This document shows, piece by piece, positions 1-6,670 of a stretch of DNA of 37,084 bases. The stretch's first letter is position 1. Every line of letters starts with the position of its first letter. Under the pieces are notes generated by a model. The model saw only the letters and a list, made by a program, of their open reading frames with translations. It did no database searches and was not told the origin of the DNA. The translations under genes were made by a program, and so were the position numbers. The DNA is from Streptomyces sp. MBT65 (GTDB lineage Bacteria > Actinomycetota > Actinomycetes > Streptomycetales > Streptomycetaceae): contig NZ_JAENRY010000048.1 in assembly GCF_016612545.1 (NCBI RefSeq), positions 20,700 to 57,783 on the forward strand. The letters are read 5' to 3'.

Positions 1-214
1 CCACCAGGACGCCGTCCTCGGGGCGCAGCACCTCGCGGATCACGTCGTTGGCGAACCCGGAGCCGTAGAACTCGGCGGTCGTGCAGGCGCTCGAACGGGC
101 GGTGCAGAGCAGTTCGGCCTGATAGAGCGCCATCTCCCGGTGGCCGATGGGGGTGGCCGCCCACTCCGGAGTTCGCTCCGCGGCGGCGATCGGAGACACG
201 TACTCGGGACCCAC
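1..214 (-). CDS. Unrecognised protein, N-terminal part only (cut by window edge)
   Basis: A minus-strand frame stays open from the left edge and has the G/C-rich third positions expected of a real gene here. The chosen GTG start (214) is preceded by GGGGAGG with an 8-base gap; an ATG at 133 is an alternative but has its purine tract directly abutting it. The visible 71 residues begin MGPEYVSPIAAAERTPEW and contain ALYQAELLCTARS and TAEFYGSGFAND. I do not recognise the family and assign no function. The gene is divergent from the FAD hydroxylase at 568. Confidence 0.5.
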   Translation of the reverse strand, partial: MGPEYVSPIAAAERTPEWAATPIGHREMALYQAELLCTARSSACTTAEFYGSGFANDVIREVLRPEDGVLV

Positions 215-501
215 CCGGGCTGCCCTCCCCACCCCGGCTTCCAGAGCTCCGCGTGAAACGGGTCCCCTCTCGCTGTGTGCCCGGCGGCTGCCCGATTCAC
301 CGCTGGCAGCCGCAGAGTGCTTCCCCGCCAGGAGCATTTGACCGAGCTCACGCGTGTCCTCCTCGGGATTGCCGGTGGCACTACGCCGAGAGCGCTCACA
401 TGCGGGCGCTTCGCCACCGAAGCGGTCCCCGTCAACGTTCAGCGGCGGCTCGGCGACGTAACCCGCGCGAGACCTGGGCGAAAGAACTGCTCACAGAACG
501 C

Positions 502-531
502 TCGACATGGCAGGACTCCTGTGTCTATTTT
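502..531 (+). promoter_or_regulatory. Candidate promoter of the first catabolic operon
   Basis: TCGACA (502-507, five of six to TTGACA) is followed after 18 bases by TATTTT (526-531, four of six to TATAAT). Transcription would start near 538, inside the GGAAT-N3-ATTTC site at 532-544, leaving a leader of about 30 bases with GGAGG at 557-561. This is seen by eye only. Confidence 0.4.
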
Positions 532-544
532 GGAATCAGATTTC
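532..544. promoter_or_regulatory. Partial IclR-type operator (GGAAT-N3-ATTTC)
   Basis: GGAAT-CAG-ATTTC followed by G matches the core of the sites at 3884-3896 and 16698-16710 (GGAAT-N3-ATTCC-G) with one substitution. The extra upstream ATTCC half-site of those two loci is absent here. It lies just 3' of the candidate -10 box, a position suited to repression. Confidence 0.45.
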
Positions 545-567
545 GCCTGACGGAATGGAGGTCAAGC

Positions 568-2223
568 GTGAGCATGGAAACTCTTGAGGCATCGACCTCG
601 GTGGCGATCGCCGGAGGCGGGCCCGTGGGGATGGCGCTCGCCATCGACCTCGCGCAGCGTGGTGTGGCCAGCGTGGTCTTCGAGACTCGCGCCGAGGGGG
701 ACCGCTTCTCGGCGCGCACCAACATGACAAATGTCCGTTCGATGGAGCACTTCCGCCGCTGGGGGATAGCCGACGCGCTCCGGGAGAACGACCCCGTGAG
801 CCCGCGGATCCAGCGGGATGTGGCCTTCGTGACACGGCTGAACGGGCATCTCATCCAGCACTTCCCCCGGGCCTACGAGTGGTCCGAGCGGCTGCCGATC
901 GCCTCGGAGGTCGCCGAGTGGGCGCCGAACGAGGCGATCGAGAAGACCCTGCGAGCCCGGGCCGCGGAACTCCCGCTGATCGATGTGCGCTTCGGACACA
1001 CCGTCGAGTCGTTCGAGCAGGACGACGACGGCGTCACCCTGCACGTGACCGGGCCCGACGGGCCGCAGGCGTTCCGCAGCGAGTACCTCGTCGCCGCGGA
1101 CGGAAGCCGGTCGCGGCTGCGCAGCCGGATTCTCAATGTGCGTCTGGAGGGCAAGGCCAACCTGGCGCGGAGCTTCCTCTGGCATCTGTGTGCCCCTGGG
1201 CTCGCCGAGCACTGGAAGGCCTCGCCCATGGTGTCGATGACGCTCTTCTACAACGAGGACCGTTACTGCGACAGCCTGGTACCGCAGTCCGGCGAGGACC
1301 AGTGGGCGTACTTCTGTTCGCCGGTGCCCGGTCACGTCGACGGCGACGACTGGGAGGCGTGCCGCGACATGCTCTTCCGCGCGGTCGGTACCGAGTTCGA
1401 GGTCGAACCGCTGGAGGGCGGGACGTTCATCACCCACTCGATGCAGGCGCCGCGCTACGACTTCGGCCGGGTGCTGCTCGCGGGAGACGCCGCCCACCTG
1501 GTCTCCCCGATGGGCGGGTTCGGTATGAACATCGGCATCGGGGACGCGGCCGACCTCGGATGGAAGCTGGCGGCACTCGTCCAGGGATGGGGCGGCCCCC
1601 TGCTCCTGGCGAGCTACAGCATCGAGCGGGGCGAAGCGGCCCGGTTCATCCTCGACGGCTGCGAGCGCAATCAGGCCGTGGGCGCGTCGCAGCTGGTGCG
1701 CGACGGTATAGAGGACCCGGGCCCTGAAGGCGATGCCGTGCGTGCCCAGGTCGCCGAGGACATCCAGGTGCAGAAGGCGCGACAGTTCAAGCGCATGGGT
1801 GGCCAGTTGGGCTACCGGTACTCCAGCTCGCCGATCGTCCTGCGCGACGGCTTTGAGGAGCCGCCGGCCAACTTCGAGGACTACGTCCCCTCGGCGGCGC
1901 CGGGCAACCGGGCTCCCCACTACTGGCTCAAGGACGGTTCTTCCCTCTACGACCACATCGGCCTGGGGTTCACCCTCCTGGTACTGGACGAGTTCGACAC
2001 CGAGCCGCTGCGCCGAGCGGCCGCGGCGCGCGGCGTCCCCCTCGACGTGGTCACGCCCGGCGAGCCCGACCGGGCCGCCCTGCACGACCTGTACCTGGCA
2101 CCCGCGACCTTGCTCCGCTCGGATCATCACGTCGCCTGGCGAGGCCACGCGATCGACGACGTCGACCGGCTGCTCGACGTCGTCACCGGTTCGTCGGCCT
2201 GGCCGACGACCGTCACCCCCTGA
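568..2223 (+). CDS. FAD-dependent aromatic hydroxylase (class A, MhpA/PHBH-like)
   Basis: A 551-residue single-component flavoprotein monooxygenase of the FAD_binding_3 family, which hydroxylates phenolic rings using NAD(P)H and O2. The dinucleotide fold motif GGGPVG is at residues 16-21, an ADG motif lies mid-protein, and the second FAD motif VLLAGDAAHLVSPMGGFG has Asp307. The C-terminal 150 residues form the thioredoxin-like extension usual in MhpA-type enzymes. GTG 568 was chosen because GGAGG lies 6 bases upstream; the frame is open further back to 253 without a comparable site, and ATG 574 is an alternative. It is first in an operon with a VOC dioxygenase-like protein and a dienelactone-hydrolase relative, so it probably prepares a dihydroxylated ring for cleavage. 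The substrate is unknown. Its paralogue at 24266-25858 sits beside another VOC gene. Confidence 0.88.
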   Translation: MSMETLEASTSVAIAGGGPVGMALAIDLAQRGVASVVFETRAEGDRFSARTNMTNVRSMEHFRRWGIADALRENDPVSPRIQRDVAFVTRLNGHLIQHFPRAYEWSERLPIASEVAEWAPNEAIEKTLRARAAELPLIDVRFGHTVESFEQDDDGVTLHVTGPDGPQAFRSEYLVAADGSRSRLRSRILNVRLEGKANLARSFLWHLCAPGLAEHWKASPMVSMTLFYNEDRYCDSLVPQSGEDQWAYFCSPVPGHVDGDDWEACRDMLFRAVGTEFEVEPLEGGTFITHSMQAPRYDFGRVLLAGDAAHLVSPMGGFGMNIGIGDAADLGWKLAALVQGWGGPLLLASYSIERGEAARFILDGCERNQAVGASQLVRDGIEDPGPEGDAVRAQVAEDIQVQKARQFKRMGGQLGYRYSSSPIVLRDGFEEPPANFEDYVPSAAPGNRAPHYWLKDGSSLYDHIGLGFTLLVLDEFDTEPLRRAAAARGVPLDVVTPGEPDRAALHDLYLAPATLLRSDHHVAWRGHAIDDVDRLLDVVTGSSAWPTTVTP

Positions 2224-2264
2224 ATCGCGCCCCTCGGCGCCCCACCACGTAAAGGAGTCTCACC

Positions 2265-2723
2265 ATGCCCAAGGTCACCCGTCTCGGCCACGTCGGCCTG
2301 TTCGTCACCGACCCGGAGGTCATGCTCGAGTTCTACTCGGGCTTCCTCGGTATGACCGTGACCGACCGCGACGAGCGGCGCGTCTTCCTCAGCTCGCGCC
2401 CCGGCGAGGAGCACCACGAACTGCTCCTGGCGAAGAACGCGGAGCGGCACACCGACCCGCAGCAACTGTCCTTCGTGGTCGAGTCGTTGTCGGACCTGCG
2501 GGAGTTCTACGCCCAGATCGTCGAGCGGAAGTACTCGATCGACCACATCAACAACCACGGCAACGCGATCGGTTGCTACTTCCGCGACCCGGAGGACAAC
2601 CGCGTCGAGGTCTACTGGCACACGGGTATCGACTGGCCGCAGCCGTTCAGCCAGGCGATCGACCTGTCCCTGAGCGAGGCGGAGCTGCTCGGCCTGCTGG
2701 ACGAGATGCAGGCGTCCGCGTGA
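2265..2723 (+). CDS. VOC-family extradiol dioxygenase-like protein
   Basis: A 152-residue vicinal-oxygen-chelate protein with two beta-alpha-beta-beta-beta modules. Small single-chain members next to an FAD hydroxylase often cleave dihydroxylated rings with Fe(II). His9 (LGHVGLFV) and Glu115 (RVEVYW) match two metal ligands. At the place of the module-2 His, which is His70 in the paralogue at 25855-26349, this protein has Gln66 within DPQQLSFVVESL. It may therefore bind metal differently or do another VOC reaction. The start ATG has AAAGGAG 7 bases upstream, and the gene begins 41 bases after the hydroxylase. The HGNAIGCYFRDPEDNR segment is nearly identical in pattern to the paralogue. Family confident; reaction inferred. 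Confidence 0.82.
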   Translation: MPKVTRLGHVGLFVTDPEVMLEFYSGFLGMTVTDRDERRVFLSSRPGEEHHELLLAKNAERHTDPQQLSFVVESLSDLREFYAQIVERKYSIDHINNHGNAIGCYFRDPEDNRVEVYWHTGIDWPQPFSQAIDLSLSEAELLGLLDEMQASA

Positions 2724-2766
2724 TCGCGCCGGGACTCCTGAGAGGGGAACTTCCTTGAAGGAAGGC

Positions 2767-3510
2767 ATGTTTGCCGAGGTCGTCGGATTCGTCGGCCACC
2801 GGGACACCCCCATAGAGGGCTACCTCGCCCGGCCCGTGACCACCGAGCCGACCCCCGGAGTCGTGGTGCTCCACCACGCACCGGGACTCGACCCGTGGTG
2901 CAAGGAGGTGGTGCGGAACTTCGCGACCCGGGGCTACACGGCGCTCTCTCCGCACCTCTACCACCGGCGCGGTCCCGGCCACTGGGCGGACGTCGCCGCC
3001 GCCGCACGTGCGGAGGGGCTCGCCAAGGCGATGCCCAACGACCAGGTGATGGGCGACATCGCGGGCGCCACGGCGTACTTGCGGGCGCAACCCGGCGCCA
3101 ACGGGAAGGTCGGAGTGATCGGCTTCTGCTCCGGCGGCCGACAGGCGTTCCTCGCGGCCTGCGACGTGCCCTCGCTCGACGCGGCGGTGGACTGCTGGGG
3201 CGGGAGCATCCTCCCGCAACCCCCCGATCCCGGTCGTCCGGGTCCGGCACCGAAGGGCGTCATCCACAGGGCACCTGACATGTCGATGCCGCTTCTGGGG
3301 ATCTTCGGCAACGACGACCTCAACCCCACCCCGGACCAGGTCGACGAGATCGAACGCGTCCTGACGAAGCACGGGAAGTCGTTCACGTTCTTCCGCTACG
3401 ACGGCGCCGGCCACGCGTTCTTCGCCTCGGACAAGCCCAACTACCGGCAGGAGCAGGCCGTGGACGGGTGGGAACGGGTCTTCGAGTTCTACAGCGAGCA
3501 CCTGCGCTGA
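2767..3510 (+). CDS. Dienelactone hydrolase family protein
   Basis: A 247-residue alpha/beta hydrolase of the DLH family. The nucleophile is Cys121 in GFCSGG, the acid Asp183 or Asp184 in FGNDDLNPT, and the base His216 in GAGHAFF, giving the Cys-Asp-His triad typical of carboxymethylenebutenolidase relatives. Such enzymes open lactones formed after ring cleavage, although many family members act on other esters. Start: ATG 2767 has AAGGAAGG just upstream; an in-frame TTG at 2755 with GAGGGG 7 bases upstream would add four residues and cannot be excluded. It lies 43 bases after the VOC gene and is followed closely by a small DUF6295-like gene, so it belongs to the same operon. Confidence 0.83.
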   Translation: MFAEVVGFVGHRDTPIEGYLARPVTTEPTPGVVVLHHAPGLDPWCKEVVRNFATRGYTALSPHLYHRRGPGHWADVAAAARAEGLAKAMPNDQVMGDIAGATAYLRAQPGANGKVGVIGFCSGGRQAFLAACDVPSLDAAVDCWGGSILPQPPDPGRPGPAPKGVIHRAPDMSMPLLGIFGNDDLNPTPDQVDEIERVLTKHGKSFTFFRYDGAGHAFFASDKPNYRQEQAVDGWERVFEFYSEHLR

Positions 3511-3521
3511 AGGAGGACAGT

Positions 3522-3833
3522 ATGTGCACTTGGCTGACCGAGCAGATCGGTATCGCCGGTGCGGCGCGGGGAGTGCCGGACTGGCTGAAGGTGACACGGG
3601 CCAACGTCTTCTACGACCACCCCGTCAGCGCTCCGTACGACCACGCGTTGATCATCGACTTCGTGAACCCTGACGCCGGCGTGGGCGCTCGGGTCGGGAT
3701 CGAGCTCAGCGCCGCCTCGGCGCGGGAACTGGTGCGAGCCATCACGGCAGCACTCGAAAGCCCGGAGGCCCGGGCCGACCTCGCGGCCCAGTCGCAGGTC
3801 CCGGCCGGTTCGGAACAGGAAACCGTGTCGTAA
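3522..3833 (+). CDS. Small DUF6295-like protein
   Basis: A 103-residue protein beginning MCTWLTEQIGIAG, with the segment FYDHPVSAPYDHALIIDFVNP followed (in the next residues) by an Ala/Ser-rich helix. This resembles the short actinobacterial family I know as DUF6295, of no established function. The start ATG has a full AGGAGG 5 bases upstream and begins 11 bases after the preceding stop, so it is part of the 568-3833 operon. No signal peptide or membrane segment is visible. The two closely placed acidic/His patches (YDHP, YDHA) might bind metal or a carboxylate, but that is speculation. Confidence 0.7.
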   Translation: MCTWLTEQIGIAGAARGVPDWLKVTRANVFYDHPVSAPYDHALIIDFVNPDAGVGARVGIELSAASARELVRAITAALESPEARADLAAQSQVPAGSEQETVS

Positions 3834-3871
3834 CTCTTGTGGGGTTTCGGGCACGCTGCTAGGTTCACCGC

Positions 3872-3896
3872 ATTCCATCTAGTGGAATTAAATTCC
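3872..3896. promoter_or_regulatory. IclR-type operator array upstream of the transporter operon
   Basis: Three half-sites occur as ATTCC (3872-3876), N7, GGAAT (3884-3888), N3, ATTCC (3892-3896), followed by G. The same order, spacing and flanking ATCT recur at 16686-16710. TCTAAT at 3900-3905 is a candidate -10 box, which would place the array over the -35/spacer region. The core resembles the published E. coli IclR box TGGAAATNATTTCCA. Confidence 0.6.
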
Positions 3897-3967
3897 GCAT
3901 CTAATCTCCGCCTTGAAGGTCTCAATGGCCGCCCCCGGATGGATCTGCGGGAAACAAGGAGTCACAC

Positions 3968-5296
3968 ATGCACAAGGACGTGTTTGCAGACATTCCGGTC
4001 GGTCGGCGCACGAGGACCGCCGTCGTCGGACTGAGCGTGGTGCTCGGTCTGACGGCTGCCGGCTGTGCCACCTCGGACAGCACCGCCACAACCCAAGGGG
4101 CCACCTCCCCCCGTAGTTCCAGCTCCGCCGACCCCTGGGCGGTGACGGATCTGGCCGGCTACACCGGCGGCAGGTCGGGGGCGGCCGACACCGGCCTCAC
4201 ACCGGTGAAGATCGGGTGGGTCAACCAGCAGGGCGGGTCGCTGGAATACCCGAACGCCACGCTCGGGGCCCGGGCGGCGGTGAAGTACGTCAACGAGAAA
4301 CTCGGCGGGATCAACGGTCATCCGCTCGAACTGAGCACCTGTTACGTGGTGGACAGCGAGCAGGAGGGCAACTCCTGCGGGCTGAAGATGGCCAACGACG
4401 ACGACATCAAAACCGTCCTCGTCGGCACACTGATCAACGGCGGCCAGTCCATGCGGGCGGTCGTCCAGGGCAGCAAGCCCATCCTGATGTCGAACTCGAT
4501 CAGCGCGCCGGACGCCACCGGCAAGAACGTCTTCATCTTCAACGGCAACCCGGACTCGATCTTCGGAGGTCTGGCGTCCTACCTCCACGACAAGGTCAAG
4601 GCCAAGAGCGTGGCCGTCGTCTACCCGCAGGACGCCCAGAGCATCGGCGGCGTGGACGTGATCCGCAAGGACCTGAAGAAGCTCGGCATCAAGCTCAAGG
4701 CGGTCGGGTTCGACCCGTCGACGACCAATCTCACCGCAGCCGCGGTCGCCGCCGGCGTCCAGACGGCCGACGCGGTCGTACCGCTGGTGTCGTCGCCGCC
4801 GAACTGCGTCTCGGCGGCCAAGGCGCTCGACTCCCTGGCGGTCAAGGCCCCGATCGTGTCGACCGGCTCCTTCTGCTTCTCCAAGGCCGTCGCCCAGGGA
4901 CTGGGCGGTGAAGCGCCGAAGTGGTTGCAACTGTCGACGCAGACCAACGTCGCCGACACCTCCCTCACCGATGTGCGGGCCTACCTCAAGCAGTCGCAAG
5001 CCGCCTCGTTGAGCGCGGGCGCCCAGACCGACTCCGACGCGACGCTCGCCTGGAGCCTGGTCATGACAGCGACGAAGTTCCTCAACGCGGCCGGTGGCGC
5101 GGACGCGACCACGAAGACCGTGGCGAAGGCCGCCCAGTCGTTCCACGGTCCGATGCTCCTGGGCAGCTCGACGGTCAAGTGCGGTGCCTACAGCGACCAG
5201 CCGGGACTCTGCGGCGCCCAGAGCCGGGTCTTCGAGCACACCGGCGGCAACACCTTCTCGGCGGCCACCGACTGGATCACCCCGTCCGGACTCTGA
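3968..5296 (+). CDS. ABC importer substrate-binding lipoprotein (LivK/HAAT type)
   Basis: A 442-residue periplasmic-binding-protein-like type I fold of the branched-chain amino acid (HAAT) group. The signal peptide has RR at residues 13-14, a hydrophobic stretch to residue 29 and the lipobox LTAAGC with Cys33 as the lipidation site, so the protein should be anchored on the outer face of the membrane. The mature part starts with a Ser/Thr linker and then VKIGWVNQQGG. AAGGAG lies 6 bases before the ATG. HAAT systems in catabolic loci often import aromatic acids rather than amino acids; the surrounding hydroxylases and CoA-transferase make that likely here. It is the first gene of a long operon whose permease and ATPase genes follow at 6671-10193, interrupted by the monooxygenase gene. 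Confidence 0.87.
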   Translation: MHKDVFADIPVGRRTRTAVVGLSVVLGLTAAGCATSDSTATTQGATSPRSSSSADPWAVTDLAGYTGGRSGAADTGLTPVKIGWVNQQGGSLEYPNATLGARAAVKYVNEKLGGINGHPLELSTCYVVDSEQEGNSCGLKMANDDDIKTVLVGTLINGGQSMRAVVQGSKPILMSNSISAPDATGKNVFIFNGNPDSIFGGLASYLHDKVKAKSVAVVYPQDAQSIGGVDVIRKDLKKLGIKLKAVGFDPSTTNLTAAAVAAGVQTADAVVPLVSSPPNCVSAAKALDSLAVKAPIVSTGSFCFSKAVAQGLGGEAPKWLQLSTQTNVADTSLTDVRAYLKQSQAASLSAGAQTDSDATLAWSLVMTATKFLNAAGGADATTKTVAKAAQSFHGPMLLGSSTVKCGAYSDQPGLCGAQSRVFEHTGGNTFSAATDWITPSGL

Positions 5297-5393
5297 CGGA
5301 CGACGACACGTCATTCACCTACCGCAACCTCGATCAACCCTCTTTCAGACCACCCGTCCCCGCAACAACGGCGGACGGAGACCAGGAGACACC

Positions 5394-6641
5394 ATGAGCG
5401 CCCCAGCGAGCGCCACGATCCGGCCCCGTGAGCCGAACCCGCGTCCCGAAGACCTGGTGCAACACGCGGCGGCCTTTCGAGACCGACTGCGGGACGAGCA
5501 GGGAGCCACGGAGGAGCGGGGCGCCTACTCGACCGAGACCCACGAGCTCTTCCGGCAGGCCGGCTTCTACCGGACCCTCCTGCCCCGCCGGTACGGCGGC
5601 TACGAGTTCGACGTACCCACGTTTCTGCGGGTGATCGTGGAGATCGCCCGCGGATGTCCCGGGACCGGTTGGGGCCTGTGCCTCGCGGCCGGGCACGGCC
5701 TGCAGATCGGCGGGCTCTACGGCGAGGCCGCCCAGGCCGGTGCCATCGGACCCGACGGGGACTTCGCCGCCCCCATGCGCGGCATCCCGATGGGCACGGC
5801 CACCCGAACCGAGCAGGGCTCGTGGCGGATCGCGGGGACGTGGGACTACTGCTCGGGATCGCCGTACTCCACCCACGCGATGCTCGCGGTGCGCCTCGAC
5901 GAGGGCGACGGTCCGACCGGCGCCCAGGGGCTGGCGTTGGTGCCCCGCTCGGACTGGACGCTGATGGACGACTGGCGGCACCGTTCGTTCGGGATGCGAG
6001 GGAGCGGATCCAACAGCATCCAGGTCGACGGAGCCGTGGTGTCCGACGAGTTCGTCGTCCGCGGAAACCCGCTGGGGTTCGGCGGGAAGCCGGCGACGCC
6101 CGGTTACCGGCTGCACGGGAATCCCATGTACGCCGGCCACTCGATGGGCTACCTGCAACTGGAGATCACGTCGGTGCTGGTGGGCTGCGCCTATGCGGCG
6201 CTGGACGAGTACGAGCGGATCATCCGCGCCAAGAAGACTCCCGGACCACACGGCGTTCCGCGGTTCCAGACGGCCGACTACCAGCGCCACTGGGGTGTGG
6301 CCAGCGGCAAGGCCAGCGCGGCGGAGGACGTTCTTCTGCGCAGCAGCGAGTTCTACATGGAGCTCTGCCGGGAAGCCGTTGTCGACGACAAAGGGTTCGC
6401 CCCGGAGCAGCTGATGCGGATCCACGCCAGCACCCACCATGCCGTCAACCTTGCCTGGGAAGCCGTCGAGCTGCTGTTCCGCACCTCGGGAACCAGCGAG
6501 GGAGGGAGCAACGGCTCGCGCATGCAGCGGTACTACCGGGACATCTCCACGGCACGGACCAACGTCGGGTTGCAGTGGGAGACCTTCGCCACCGTGCTGG
6601 CCCAGGAGCACTTCGGCCTGAAGGCCGACGGACTCGTCTGA
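5394..6641 (+). CDS. Flavin-dependent monooxygenase, oxygenase component (HsaA/HpaB, acyl-CoA dehydrogenase fold)
   Basis: A 415-residue protein with the acyl-CoA dehydrogenase fold (N-terminal helical part, central beta-domain around residues 120-230, C-terminal four-helix part). The pattern AHELFRQAGFYRTLLPRRYGG-like N-terminus (here TETHELFRQAGFYRTLLPRR), CPGTGWGLCLAAGH and SGTSEGGSNGSRMQRYYRDIS fits group D two-component monooxygenases such as HsaA rather than true dehydrogenases. These use FADH2/FMNH2 supplied by a separate reductase; the best partner in the window is the flavin reductase at 16131-16679, whose upstream region shares an operator with this operon. ATG 5394 has CAGGAG 7 bases upstream. 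It lies between the binding-protein and permease genes, suggesting that it acts on the imported substrate. Confidence 0.82.
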   Translation: MSAPASATIRPREPNPRPEDLVQHAAAFRDRLRDEQGATEERGAYSTETHELFRQAGFYRTLLPRRYGGYEFDVPTFLRVIVEIARGCPGTGWGLCLAAGHGLQIGGLYGEAAQAGAIGPDGDFAAPMRGIPMGTATRTEQGSWRIAGTWDYCSGSPYSTHAMLAVRLDEGDGPTGAQGLALVPRSDWTLMDDWRHRSFGMRGSGSNSIQVDGAVVSDEFVVRGNPLGFGGKPATPGYRLHGNPMYAGHSMGYLQLEITSVLVGCAYAALDEYERIIRAKKTPGPHGVPRFQTADYQRHWGVASGKASAAEDVLLRSSEFYMELCREAVVDDKGFAPEQLMRIHASTHHAVNLAWEAVELLFRTSGTSEGGSNGSRMQRYYRDISTARTNVGLQWETFATVLAQEHFGLKADGLV

Positions 6642-6670
6642 GCCGGCGGCACGGCCGAAGGAGAAAGCTC

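Larger units (their letters stand above)
215..567. other. Intergenic region between divergent genes
   Basis: This 353-base stretch has no open frame with convincing coding character or a good ribosome-binding site. Its right end holds the likely promoter and operator of the first catabolic operon (502-544). Nothing else was recognised in the left 280 bases. Confidence 0.5.

Noticed and set aside
275..550. 91-codon frame in the intergenic region before the first hydroxylase
   Set aside because: There is no Shine-Dalgarno tract, amino-acid composition is Arg/Thr-rich, and it overlaps the likely promoter.
562..2148. Long minus-strand open frame (528 codons) opposite the FAD hydroxylase
   Set aside because: It is an antisense shadow produced by high G+C; the plus strand has clear family motifs and a ribosome-binding site.
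3962..5314. Minus-strand 450-codon frame opposite the binding protein
   Set aside because: The plus-strand frame has a lipobox and HAAT motifs; the antisense is compositionally biased.
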